Positions 28,382-37,424 of a stretch of DNA of 59,644 nucleotides are shown here, in pieces. Position 1 is the stretch's first letter, and every line of letters begins with the position of its first letter. The notes under the pieces are model-generated. The model was not told where the DNA came from and ran no database searches. It saw only the letters and a program-made list of their open reading frames with translations. The translations under genes and the position numbers were made by a program. This DNA comes from Hyphochytrium catenoides (taxonomy: Eukaryota > Sar > Hyphochytriomycetes > Hyphochytriales > Hyphochytriaceae), in NCBI GenBank assembly GCA_900088475.1, contig FLMG01000275.1, forward strand, positions 1,043 to 60,686, read 5' to 3'.

Positions 28382-30364
28382 ATGCCTATACCAGAGTATA
28401 CAGTTTTCTATGATCCACTACCAGAGTTGGTATGGATATGTAAAGACGATGGTCAAGTGCTCTTCTTCAACCGCGCTTGGTATGAGTATACGCGGTGTAG
28501 CCCGGAGGACTCGCTAGGAACAAACTGGATTCAACAAATACATCCTGATGACCGTGATCGAGCTGTGGCCGCTTGGAGCTACTCAACAAGTACTGAGACA
28601 CCTTACGACATCAAGTATCGGATACGGCGGCACGATGGCGTGTATCGGTGGTTCATGAGCCGAGCCCGGCCTGAACGAGCACTCTCAAAGGATAAGCGCA
28701 AACGCTGGCTTGGCATGTCTATGGATGTAGATGATAGCGTGAAACTAGCTAATGAACTGGAAACACAGAAGGAACTCTTCTCAACCACGCTTGAACAACT
28801 TCCTGTGGCTGTGGTTATAGCAGAAGCACCATCTGGGCGTATCTTGTTTTTGAACGGTCGGGTAGAGGATCTTTGGGGTCCTCCAACAAAGACACCAGAT
28901 AGTGTCCAGGACTACAGCGAATGGGTCGGTTATCATCTGGACGGACAACAGATACGAGGCGAGGACTGGCCGCTCGCAAGAAGTATAGTATCTGGTGAGA
29001 ATGTGATGAATGAGGTTGTTGAGATTGTCAGATTTGATGGTGCTAGAACAACGATTAGTCTCTCCTCTGCTCCTGTACGCAATCGGAAAGGAGACATCGT
29101 AGCAGGTGTTGTTATCTGTGAAGCTCTGGACGAAAGGCTTCGACTGCAGAAAGAAAAACTGGAAGCCTTGAATGCTGCCAAGAGCGCAAGGGAGCAGTCA
29201 CGGTTCAAATCAAATTTTATTGCCAACATGAGTCATGAGCTACGGACACCCATCAACGGAATGATCGGCGCAACCAATATTCTCCTTACTACAGATCTAA
29301 CAGATGAGCAGAAGGGCATACTGGATATTATCGGACAATGCGGGGCAACGCTGAAGCACCTGATCAATGACATTCTAGATCTCTCAAGCCTAGAAGAACA
29401 AAAACTGGAGATCGAGTGTGTGGACTTCTCTCCACGAGAGATACTCTTATCAGTCATTACAATGGCAGCAGCATCATTACATACCAATAACCGGCAACTA
29501 GAGCTCACCCATGAGTACCATGATGTTCCTGCGTGGGTGAAGGGCGACCCAAAACGTGTTGAGCAGATTCTTATGAACCTAGTGAACAACGCCATCAAGT
29601 TTACTCCCGACGGTGGGAAGGTACACATCGACCTACGCTCTCGGACCAACAATGACCCTAACTCCAACACAATTATTCTTGAAGGAAGAGTTAGTGATAC
29701 AGGCATCGGCATCCCGAAGGAGACACAGAAGAGACTCTTTCAAGCATTTGTACAGGCTGACAACAGTACAACGCGCAAGTATGGTGGTAGTGGCTTGGGG
29801 CTTTCACTGTGCAAGGACCTATTGTCCTTAATGGGAGGGAGCATCAGCGTGGTCTCAGAATGGGGCAAAGGGTCAAGCTTCCAGTTCTATCTACCATTGA
29901 AGCGCGGTGAGAAGACCAGACTAGTCCCTAACAGGGCTTATTCTGGTGGTGGAAGCTGCAGTGAAGACACCCAAGAGATAATCCTACCAAAGGATGTTAG
30001 AGCACGGAAATATATTCTCTTGGTAGAAGATAACAAGCTGAGTGCTACCGTGGCTATGAAGCTACTGAAGATCAATGGCTACACCAACGTCCAATGGGTC
30101 ACGGATGGATCGATGGCGCTGGAAAGCATCAGGAACGAGAACTTTGATCTCATTCTTATGGATTGTCAGATGCCAGTCATGGATGGCTTTGAAGCCTCCA
30201 AGTGTATTCGCGAGTTGGGCTATAAGATCCCCATTCTTGCGCTGACTGCGAGTGCCACCCAAGATGACCGCAAGGCCTGCCTCAACAGCGGAATGGACGA
30301 CGTGATACTCAAACCATTTAGAATTAAGGACCTTATCCTTCGCCTAGACAAGCTGTTAGCATAG
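28382..30364 (+). CDS. Soluble hybrid sensor histidine kinase (PAS-PAS-HisKA-HATPase-REC)
   Basis: 660 residues, no membrane span. Two PAS-like domains occupy residues ~1-120 and ~130-250 (WIQQIHPDDRDRAVAAW; PVAVVIAEAPSGRILFLNG). The H-box NMSHELRTPINGMIG holds the phospho-acceptor H285. The ATPase has N-box LVNNAIKFTPDGG, G1 VSDTGIGIP, F-box FVQADNST and G2 GGSGLGL. The C-terminal receiver has VEDN, D594 in LILMDCQMPVMDG, and K in LKPF. All catalytic residues are present, so it should autophosphorylate and relay to D594. No HPt domain or separate response regulator is seen nearby, so it would need host partners. Hybrid kinases are known in phaeoviruses and in amoebae, fungi and algae; lateral acquisition is inferred. 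Confidence 0.95.
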   Translation: MPIPEYTVFYDPLPELVWICKDDGQVLFFNRAWYEYTRCSPEDSLGTNWIQQIHPDDRDRAVAAWSYSTSTETPYDIKYRIRRHDGVYRWFMSRARPERALSKDKRKRWLGMSMDVDDSVKLANELETQKELFSTTLEQLPVAVVIAEAPSGRILFLNGRVEDLWGPPTKTPDSVQDYSEWVGYHLDGQQIRGEDWPLARSIVSGENVMNEVVEIVRFDGARTTISLSSAPVRNRKGDIVAGVVICEALDERLRLQKEKLEALNAAKSAREQSRFKSNFIANMSHELRTPINGMIGATNILLTTDLTDEQKGILDIIGQCGATLKHLINDILDLSSLEEQKLEIECVDFSPREILLSVITMAAASLHTNNRQLELTHEYHDVPAWVKGDPKRVEQILMNLVNNAIKFTPDGGKVHIDLRSRTNNDPNSNTIILEGRVSDTGIGIPKETQKRLFQAFVQADNSTTRKYGGSGLGLSLCKDLLSLMGGSISVVSEWGKGSSFQFYLPLKRGEKTRLVPNRAYSGGGSCSEDTQEIILPKDVRARKYILLVEDNKLSATVAMKLLKINGYTNVQWVTDGSMALESIRNENFDLILMDCQMPVMDGFEASKCIRELGYKIPILALTASATQDDRKACLNSGMDDVILKPFRIKDLILRLDKLLA

Positions 30365-30455
30365 ATCTATCTTGCTAGGAACTGGCTCTAACTGAACTTA
30401 TCGGCATGAGGCTCTAACATATGGACCTTAGACTTGTATAAAAAAAATATTATGG

Positions 30456-32204
30456 TTAAGATCTTTTTAAAGTTCGCCGGCGCTTTCTGTTCTGAACTAG
30501 CTTTGTTAGAAGTGCATCGTATATGGCATCATAAATAGAGCAGCGGCTCCTATGTGTCACGACCTTTCTCAGCACTACTTCACACTTTGTTACCTCTCTT
30601 TCTGCAGACACTATGAATACTAGCTTCCCTTCGTTAGTGATAATGTCTAGGGCTTGTATATCACGCATCAACGGTTTCAGGAAATCTAAGTCTCCAACGT
30701 ATGGTCTACGTGTCCGCTTTAGCCATGGTATTTGCCTGGGACGGTAGTCTGCAGAGTCTTGCCATGCTTCTGTGGCTAGTTCAGATACCAAGCTCTTGAC
30801 TCCGCTAAGCAGTTCATGACGTTGGAGAAGCCACTCGTTACGTACTTTTGTTGGTTGAGACAACATCCATTTGACGGAATGCCAGCGATTCTCACTCAGC
30901 ATGTCATCTAGAAGTTTGACAGTGAAGGGTTCCGCTTTCTGGACTTCTTGTATATAGCTGTAGAGAGTGCTAGCAGCTTGTAGATTACCTAAGCTTAGTG
31001 CGGAGTTTAGAAATTCCTTAGGGTCAAGAGCTCCAGAACTGAATCCTTCCTTTAATCTCTCCCAGAGGAGAGAATCCTGGACACAGTTCGGCTGTAGCAG
31101 TAAGCCTTTGTAAGCGAGTAGGCTCTTAGTAAACCTTAAGTGTCCTTCTTCACTTTCCACAATGTACCTTCGAACCTCCTCCAAGCTAAGGCGCCGGGGT
31201 GGGTTGATACTATAGATCCATTTTATAACAGGATACTGTTCTGCCTCGAGTAACTGGCGTACGGGAGACGAGGAGACTAGTTTCATCTGCCACTCTAGCT
31301 TACACCGTTCTAGCTCTTCCACTTGGCCATTCTGCGCCGCAGCAATGATGTCACATTCAGACTTTTCTGAATAATCTGTCTCTGGATAGAGCTCCAAAAC
31401 CCAGTCGCAAACAGAGGCATGTCCGTAATAGAAGGCCTTGTCATAGATCTGTTGAGCAGCTTCACTGATCCATTCTGGATGCCTGTTATGTATCCACCGT
31501 AGAAGAGCCCCGTGCCCATAACAAGCGGCCATGACAACAACATCTTCTGGACCATCATCAGCCCCAAGCGCCGACCTTAAGTCATAACCTTTCTTCTCGA
31601 ACCATGCAAAGACCTCTACTTGACCATACTTGACAGCCTGGCCAATAGCTTTCTTAACTTCAGAGTCTGATGGACATAGCAGAGCCCAGAGGCGCTTGAC
31701 AACCGGCAGATGTCCCTTCTTGATAGCACCGTGCAAGCCCTTCAGAGTACACTCCAGCCTTCCCGTCTCTCGAAGCCAATCTATGACATGCAAATGGCCG
31801 TGGATAGCAGCGGTGTCGCCCAGCTCAGACTTGGTAGGCTCGCTGTGCTCGCTGTGGTTGGGCTCTGAGTCTAGATCGAGTTTGTAAGCTATAGTCACTG
31901 GACCAGCCGCAACCGCCTCATCAGTATCTGGCCCGCCCACATAAGGATGTACCACGAAGGAGGTAGAGCCCTTCTCATATATGAACTTCATCAGCTCCAA
32001 GTCTCCCCTAGCTGCAGCTGCGCGCAAACTCCGGGCAGTGTACAGCATGCCATCCTGTCCCGCAGAAGCCTTGAGCCGGATAAGAGCAGTATGACCCATT
32101 GCCGCTGCTTCGTCACCATTATGATAGTCCTTAAACGTGGTTCCTTCTTGAAACTTACAGATTGCAGAGAATAAGAAGTGATTGGTGATAACAGACCCCG
32201 CCAT
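30456..32204 (-). CDS. Ankyrin-like repeat protein with damaged 5' end
   Basis: 582 residues from the first usable ATG (32204). Ankyrin-like units are visible, e.g. AAARGDLELMKFIYEKG, AIHGHLHVIDWLRETG, AIKKGHLPVVKRLW and YGHASVCDWVLELYP. The frame stays open and looks coding for a further 45 codons upstream (IPLALFLIASQTSGD..., like the F-box-like start of the gene at 10156). A TAA at 32340-32342 then separates it from an ATG at 32352-32354. The present gene may therefore be an N-terminally truncated form. The C-terminus is basic (RKRRRTLKRS). Confidence 0.75.
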   Translation of the reverse strand: MAGSVITNHFLFSAICKFQEGTTFKDYHNGDEAAAMGHTALIRLKASAGQDGMLYTARSLRAAAARGDLELMKFIYEKGSTSFVVHPYVGGPDTDEAVAAGPVTIAYKLDLDSEPNHSEHSEPTKSELGDTAAIHGHLHVIDWLRETGRLECTLKGLHGAIKKGHLPVVKRLWALLCPSDSEVKKAIGQAVKYGQVEVFAWFEKKGYDLRSALGADDGPEDVVVMAACYGHGALLRWIHNRHPEWISEAAQQIYDKAFYYGHASVCDWVLELYPETDYSEKSECDIIAAAQNGQVEELERCKLEWQMKLVSSSPVRQLLEAEQYPVIKWIYSINPPRRLSLEEVRRYIVESEEGHLRFTKSLLAYKGLLLQPNCVQDSLLWERLKEGFSSGALDPKEFLNSALSLGNLQAASTLYSYIQEVQKAEPFTVKLLDDMLSENRWHSVKWMLSQPTKVRNEWLLQRHELLSGVKSLVSELATEAWQDSADYRPRQIPWLKRTRRPYVGDLDFLKPLMRDIQALDIITNEGKLVFIVSAEREVTKCEVVLRKVVTHRSRCSIYDAIYDALLTKLVQNRKRRRTLKRS

Positions 32205-32412
32205 CGCATGTTCAATGGCAGCAGCACAAAAATCCGAGACCCGCGTGAGATGTGTTGAAGAGCCTGCAAAACGGAGAATGACACTCGACTTAAGATCGCC
32301 AGATGTCTGCGAGGCGATCAGGAATAACGCTAGTGGTATTTATGATACAGTCATTCTAGTCAGGAATAGCTTAGTGTTGAATGTTGAATGTTGAAATCAA
32401 AGTACAGGTTGA

Positions 32413-32454
32413 GACCAGAGCTCATTCACAGAAAAGACGCCTAGAGCTCTGGTC
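32413..32454. repeat. Perfect 11-bp inverted repeat in divergent promoter region
   Basis: GACCAGAGCTC (32413-32423) pairs perfectly with GAGCTCTGGTC (32444-32454), with a 20-base spacer. It is followed by an A-run. It lies 53 bp before the ATG at 32507, upstream of both divergent genes, so an operator or leader structure fits better than a terminator. Confidence 0.65.
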
Positions 32455-32506
32455 GGAATAAAAAAAGACGCAAAGCAAGTATCGCTGTGGGATCGTCGAA
32501 GCCAGG

Positions 32507-33220
32507 ATGACAAAGCGGTGTTCTCATCCTGGATGTGATAAGTTTGCACAGGCACCGTATGGCGTATGTTGCGGCCATGGAGGCAAACGGCTGTGCTGTG
32601 TGGAGGGCTGTAAAACCCTAGCTAGATTAGGTCGCAAGTGCAAACAGCACGGAGGATTCAAGATTTGCAAAATAGAGGATTGTACCAATCAGGTACAGAG
32701 AGCAGGGCTGTGCAAGGGCCACGGAGGGCAACTCCGGTGCATATTTCAAGGATGCAAGAAGACTCGCCAAAAGAAGCAGTGGTGCCTTCAGCATGCAAGG
32801 GAAACTGCAAGAAGTCAGTGCCCAACACTCACGACATCTCAAAACACCACGCCTCCGAATGCACCAGCCGCTGAACCTACAGAGCTCTTGGCGGATGCCT
32901 CTGACTCAACTGCGGCTACTCCTCAGGCTTCCATTGGACCCTTGGTTCAGGGGCTGGGCCTGCTTGTGAATGTTGATCCAGATATACTGTCAAGGGTCTC
33001 TAGGAAATCCTATCTTGGACTTCATGCAGATACCATTGACAAGTCGGTCATGGAAGTCATTGTTGCCCCGGAAACGGTCACACAGCACAGAGACTTTATG
33101 CGACGCTACGAGGCGGCTGATGGCACTAACGCAACTGACGTAACCGAAGTGGAAAGGTTGATCTACCATGTTCTCAAGCTTGTGATTCCGCACGTGGAGT
33201 CAACAGAAGCTCCGCCTTAA
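32507..33220 (+). CDS. WRKY19-like zinc-cluster protein
   Basis: 237 residues. Residues ~4-100 hold four Cys/His units of the WRKY19-like zinc-finger type: pattern C-x3-GC-x-K-x(7-8)-C-x2-HGG (CSHPGCDKFAQ...CCGHGG; CVEGCKTLARLGRKCKQHGG; CKIEDCTNQVQRAGLCKGHGG; CIFQGCKKTRQ...CLQH). A Ser/Thr/Ala/Pro linker and a C-terminal ~90-residue domain follow. Such clusters are common in oomycetes and other stramenopiles; DNA binding is presumed. Paralogues lie at 43199 and 57810. It converges on the RING gene, with 5 bp between stops. Confidence 0.8.
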   Translation: MTKRCSHPGCDKFAQAPYGVCCGHGGKRLCCVEGCKTLARLGRKCKQHGGFKICKIEDCTNQVQRAGLCKGHGGQLRCIFQGCKKTRQKKQWCLQHARETARSQCPTLTTSQNTTPPNAPAAEPTELLADASDSTAATPQASIGPLVQGLGLLVNVDPDILSRVSRKSYLGLHADTIDKSVMEVIVAPETVTQHRDFMRRYEAADGTNATDVTEVERLIYHVLKLVIPHVESTEAPP

Positions 33221-33225
33221 CCAAC

Positions 33226-34653
33226 TCACTGGCTTGGTCGAATGTGTGCGGCTAACAGAGTACGTAGTGAGTCACTCATGCTTGCCTGGTTGAAGTCATA
33301 CTGCGCTTGATGAATGGTGGCGCCTTTTTCAACAAGCTTGGCAATTATTCTTTCCATCCTAATAGAATCAGTCGTATTCAGTTTACTTACTGCGGCTGTG
33401 ATAATGTAGTCTGCCCTTTCGAGTGTCTGGCGAGGAGTCAGTTCAATAAGACGTACAACGAATGCTTCATAGTCATTTAAAGATTCAGGTCCAGGGGGGA
33501 ACATATCTATCGCTAGCTCTGCAAGACGCCCTATCCCCTCGTTTGGAACTGGGAGTATATCATGACGCACCATGTAGTCGAGGATTTCTGTCTTTTGCGC
33601 TAACTCGGTGTTCTCTATGAGGTAGTCAATAGTGTTCTTCGAGTAGCTACCATTTGTAAAGCTAAAATAGTCTTTGGCATCGTTAGGATTCTGAAAGTAT
33701 GCTCTTAGTTCATCAAAGAGTTTGATGATACGTAGAGCACTCGTACCAAATCTACACGCAACTTGGGCGAGTGTTCGTCTCTCATCACCTTCACCTACAT
33801 ACAAGTTGTTATTATTGCTGGCAATAAATGATATGTCGTGGTCACTGTTAAGCAGCCCTCTAAACATTAAGGATGCATGCTGCCAGGTCTGCTCCTCCGG
33901 GGTTTGGCCTTCCGAACCTGTGCGTTCTTGAGGTGGTGCTGGTGGTGGGACGAATTCTGTTTCTAGAGCAGTACGGAAGATCTGGGCAATCTCCCCACGA
34001 TTTCGTCTCTCAAAGAATGCAATAGCTTCGCCTAGAAGTGCCTCCCTCTCCCGCCTAGCTTGATTAGCTGGTTCCTCCTCGTTGGTATAAGTAGTATAGT
34101 ATGCAATTCTGGACTCAATCTCGTCCAATCGAGGGAAGTAGAGGCGACGGGCAATCTGATGATCTAGTTCTGACACCTGGACGTCACTAATGTTGAGACG
34201 CATCTCTTCCAGGTCAGCTGGGTGCAAGTACGTATTGCATCCCGGATATGGACAGATGGGGTTAACTATGGGCTTTAGTGTACCTCCAGTTCTTCTACCT
34301 TGTTCTCTCGCAAGGCGCTCTTCATACACGCGTCTAAACTCATTACGACGCCGCCGTAGCTCTTCCTCTGGTTCTTCTGAAGTGTTTACTTCCTCTGATG
34401 CCTGCGGAGTGCTCTCTGCGTCTGACTCACCTGGTAGGGGTACCCAACTCTGGGTTACCACTGGAGTCGTGATAAATCCATAGATGCATTCACGATGAAA
34501 CCTATGCCCGCACTTCAGAGTAATGCTTCTGTCTTCTTCGTTGTCCTCAAAGCATATCAGGCATCTGGGGTCAGCATCACCACCGCGGCGCTTCGTTATC
34601 AACGAAGAGACAGACGCGCCAAGCGCTCCAGCTATTATTATCCCAAGGACCAT
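33226..34653 (-). CDS. Membrane-anchored RING-finger protein with split RING
   Basis: 475 residues. The N-terminus MVLGIIIAGALGASVSSLI is hydrophobic and glycine-rich, followed by KRR, so it is a probable anchor. The RING runs C31-x2-C34 (CLIC), C48-G-H50 and H53-x2-C56 (CGHRFHREC). The final Cys pair (CPYPGC, C134 and C139) comes only after a 77-residue charged insertion, and has x4 rather than x2 spacing. The rest is helical with no recognised motif. E3 ubiquitin ligase activity is likely if the split RING folds. The upstream region is AT-rich with ttttatatc. The N-terminal style matches the proteins at 6870 and 8191. Confidence 0.8.
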   Translation of the reverse strand: MVLGIIIAGALGASVSSLITKRRGGDADPRCLICFEDNEEDRSITLKCGHRFHRECIYGFITTPVVTQSWVPLPGESDAESTPQASEEVNTSEEPEEELRRRRNEFRRVYEERLAREQGRRTGGTLKPIVNPICPYPGCNTYLHPADLEEMRLNISDVQVSELDHQIARRLYFPRLDEIESRIAYYTTYTNEEEPANQARREREALLGEAIAFFERRNRGEIAQIFRTALETEFVPPPAPPQERTGSEGQTPEEQTWQHASLMFRGLLNSDHDISFIASNNNNLYVGEGDERRTLAQVACRFGTSALRIIKLFDELRAYFQNPNDAKDYFSFTNGSYSKNTIDYLIENTELAQKTEILDYMVRHDILPVPNEGIGRLAELAIDMFPPGPESLNDYEAFVVRLIELTPRQTLERADYIITAAVSKLNTTDSIRMERIIAKLVEKGATIHQAQYDFNQASMSDSLRTLLAAHIRPSQ

Positions 34654-34856
34654 CCCTGTAACTCTATATTAGAAAAGATATAAAATTTATGCGGGGGTAC
34701 AGATAAGCTAACAACAACTAGGACGAAGCTCGAATCGTAAGTTTAATCGTAACTTTACATTTACAAATAGTACATTTTGTGACCGTCCCCACCCCAACCA
34801 CTTGGATGCCACTTTCCAATTTTCTCACTGAAGAACATCTCACAATCACAGTGATA

Positions 34857-36122
34857 ATGCCGCCAAAGGGTAAGCGCAAGGCACGCGCGCCGTCCAGCTG
34901 TATGACTGCTGGAGAGTCCAAGCGCCAGAAGCCGGCTGACGAGTTCCCGAGGTGTCCTATATCGTGTGACTATGTGGTCGACCCAGTGGAGTGTGATGAT
35001 GGTATGCTCTACTCTCGAGAGAGTGTGTTTAATGCTCTCTTGGAGGCTTGGCGTGACGGCAAGAATTACTTTCGTGGTGCTCAAGGGCGAAGCGTTATGA
35101 AGATAGTACGTGAGCACCGAGATCTCACCGAGAGAATGGCGGAAACTATCACTGGCTATGCTGATGAAGTCAAAGCTGCCAGGATGAGGATTGTTGATGA
35201 GCTTAACCTGAAGTCTAAAAAGCTCAGGAGCTATACTACTGTGAAACACCTCATCATGCTCGTTCCGATGGAGATACGGGATGAGGTGTGCTGTCACTCT
35301 ATCTTCTGTCAGCTAGTTGGCTTGCGGGATGTGAACGGTCTCTGCCTGGAGGATCTCTCGTTAGCCATCCATAGAATTGTGGACGAAGCAGTGAGTGCAT
35401 CTCTATCTCTAGTGTTTACTCGTGAGCTGCGGACCGCGATTGAGCACCGATTTACTTCAACTGGAGCCAGTGAAGAGACAATTGCTGAGAAGATGGCGGC
35501 CTTAGATGTCCTGATGGGCGAACCTCTGTCTGTCAATCCTTTGCTATTTCTTTGCCCTATCGACGTCCGGTCCTTGAAGGTGCTGAAGATCTTTCTGGAG
35601 TCCAATCGTCATCGCAGTAATGCTAGCATGGGGGACGCCAAGCAGTGTATTATCAAGGAGCTTGCCAATTACTCTCTACTACAGAATCCTAACTGTGATG
35701 AAGAAAAAAGACGTCTAGTCTATGATATCATCCTCATGGCGTCTGATAGGCCTCTACATCCGATCACTGAGCTTGATGACCAGGAGGCTGAGCACTTGGA
35801 AAGGACAATCCTCATTACCCTACCAGCTGCTGATGGTTCAGTAGGTGACCTGGGGGTTGATGAAGACGAGGTGGAACGTCGATTTCGAGTTAGTCGGATC
35901 CTGCGGGTTGCACGAGATGGAGGAGAAGCAACTGATGCAGGGCCTTCACAAGCAACAAGTCCTACGAGCGAAGATTATGAAGTCCGTCTTCAAAAACACT
36001 CTCAGCGGATGAAGGCGTATGGTGAGGCGGTGAAGCTTCATCAAGAGACGTCTGAGCTGTGCACTAACGCTGGACTTCCTATGCCGCCCCCTCCACCACC
36101 ACCTAGTGCAGATATGTTTTAG
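34857..36122 (+). CDS. U-box protein, 421 residues
   Basis: The start is at ATG 34857 (MPPKGKRKARAP); an upstream in-frame ATG at 34779 adds 26 unrelated residues. The basic N-terminus could be a nuclear signal. The U-box (FPRCPISCDYVVDPVECDDG, then MLYSRESVFNALLEA) is at ~residues 28-65. It is followed by GQ/GR-S-V-M/V-I segments and a helical body shared with the protein at 51565. The C-terminus has an acidic region and PPPPPPP. Probable E3 ligase. It converges with the C2H2-J gene, 24 bp between stops. Confidence 0.85.
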   Translation: MPPKGKRKARAPSSCMTAGESKRQKPADEFPRCPISCDYVVDPVECDDGMLYSRESVFNALLEAWRDGKNYFRGAQGRSVMKIVREHRDLTERMAETITGYADEVKAARMRIVDELNLKSKKLRSYTTVKHLIMLVPMEIRDEVCCHSIFCQLVGLRDVNGLCLEDLSLAIHRIVDEAVSASLSLVFTRELRTAIEHRFTSTGASEETIAEKMAALDVLMGEPLSVNPLLFLCPIDVRSLKVLKIFLESNRHRSNASMGDAKQCIIKELANYSLLQNPNCDEEKRRLVYDIILMASDRPLHPITELDDQEAEHLERTILITLPAADGSVGDLGVDEDEVERRFRVSRILRVARDGGEATDAGPSQATSPTSEDYEVRLQKHSQRMKAYGEAVKLHQETSELCTNAGLPMPPPPPPPSADMF

Positions 36123-36146
36123 AGTAGGTATGTAACCAGAAGACAA

Positions 36147-37424
36147 TTAATTATCGTTAGATATGCATAGCTCCTCTCTTCTTGAGTCGCGTAAGGCGTT
36201 GAGCCGCTTCATGAGCTCATCATGATACTCCGCTTCTTTCTTACATGACACCTTACGTGTGTCTGGATGAACCTTGTGAACCTTCGTCTTGTATGCTCTA
36301 TCTAATACCTCGAAAGGCTCATTCTCATCAACCCCCAGAAACTGGTAAAGCGACTGCGTAAAGTCTAGCTTCTCCAGCTTCCTTGTCCACAGCTTGTCTA
36401 CTTTCCGTTTTTTCTTATTCTCAAGATCCTCAGAGATGGCTTTTAAGCAGTCATGCTCCGGCGTTTTCACCAGTTCACAGTCACTACAATAGTGTTCCTT
36501 CATATGGTCATCTCGTGCTTGTGTGCTGAGGAAGTCCTCAGCACAGTGCTCACAGGGATAGCACTTATGGGACCGTTTTGCCTCGGCGCTCTTGAAAAGT
36601 GCTCTACAGTTGGTGCAAGCCTTGCAGCGACGAATATGAGGATGTAACTCTGAATACAGAATTAACTCCTCGCAGAAGAAACACCTGCGGTGTAAGATGG
36701 GGCATGTCTGGTTGTGATGCTCTTCTACTTCGATGGGAATGAACTTGTTGCAACAAAGAGTCTTGATGTACTTGCATTGATGGGTTTCCAGATCACTGGT
36801 ACTGCCAACAAAGAATCCGCACTTCCGGCACACCCCGCACTCGAGGGCATGATCATGCCACTCCCAATTATGGACTGCCTGGCCACAGATGTCGCACCGT
36901 AGACGTCTGCAAACATACATCTTATGGTCAAAGAAATCTACTTGCTCAATGTGCTCATTACAAGTTGAGCAAAGCTTTGTCGCTCCAGTACCATCGCCAT
37001 CACCAGGAGCAGGACCAGCAGAAGGAGCTCCGGCAGGACTACCAAAAGGGTCAGGGCTCCCAGTAGAGAAAGGATTAGGGGGACCACCAAAAGGACCACC
37101 GGAAGCAGCAGGACGTCCACCAGGTATAGAATCATCATCATCGTCGCTTCTTGCAGATCTCTCACCACTTGTAGAGTCTCCATCGCTGGAATCATCCTCA
37201 GGGTTACGCTCAGAATTGCCCTCATTTCCTGAGGAACTGTAGATCTCATACAGTGTAGGAGACTCCGAGCCATCACCACCAACTTTAGTGGGCTCCCTAG
37301 GCACACGCGACATATTACGATGCTTAGGGTTAGGCAACTTCGGCTTATCGCGATGCTTCCTGCCAATATGTGAGTTGACGCCCCTCCAGTTCTTCAGTGA
37401 CTCAGGACAATAAGGGCAGTGCAT
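36147..37424 (-). CDS. C2H2 zinc-finger / J-domain fusion protein
   Basis: 425 residues from ATG 37424, chosen because MHCPYCPESLKNWRGVNSHI aligns with the start of its paralogue at 46604. An N-terminal C2H2 finger is followed by a long acidic and Gly/Pro-rich linker (GGPFGGPPNPFSTGSPDPFG). Next come many C-x2-C / H-x(3-4)-C zinc modules (CSTCNEH, CDICGQ, CRKCGFF, CFFCEEL, CTNCRALF). The C-terminal ~65 residues are a J-domain: SLYQFLGVDENEPFEVLDRA with HPD in KVHPDTRK. J-domains stimulate Hsp70 ATPase, so this could deliver an Hsp70 to zinc-finger-bound targets. I know no common family with this combination. Confidence 0.85.
   Translation of the reverse strand: MHCPYCPESLKNWRGVNSHIGRKHRDKPKLPNPKHRNMSRVPREPTKVGGDGSESPTLYEIYSSSGNEGNSERNPEDDSSDGDSTSGERSARSDDDDDSIPGGRPAASGGPFGGPPNPFSTGSPDPFGSPAGAPSAGPAPGDGDGTGATKLCSTCNEHIEQVDFFDHKMYVCRRLRCDICGQAVHNWEWHDHALECGVCRKCGFFVGSTSDLETHQCKYIKTLCCNKFIPIEVEEHHNQTCPILHRRCFFCEELILYSELHPHIRRCKACTNCRALFKSAEAKRSHKCYPCEHCAEDFLSTQARDDHMKEHYCSDCELVKTPEHDCLKAISEDLENKKKRKVDKLWTRKLEKLDFTQSLYQFLGVDENEPFEVLDRAYKTKVHKVHPDTRKVSCKKEAEYHDELMKRLNALRDSRREELCISNDN

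Noticed and set aside
31991-32284. 97-residue frame as alternative start of the ankyrin-like gene
   Set aside because: Different frame from the ankyrin-like units; the in-frame upstream sequence explains the region better.
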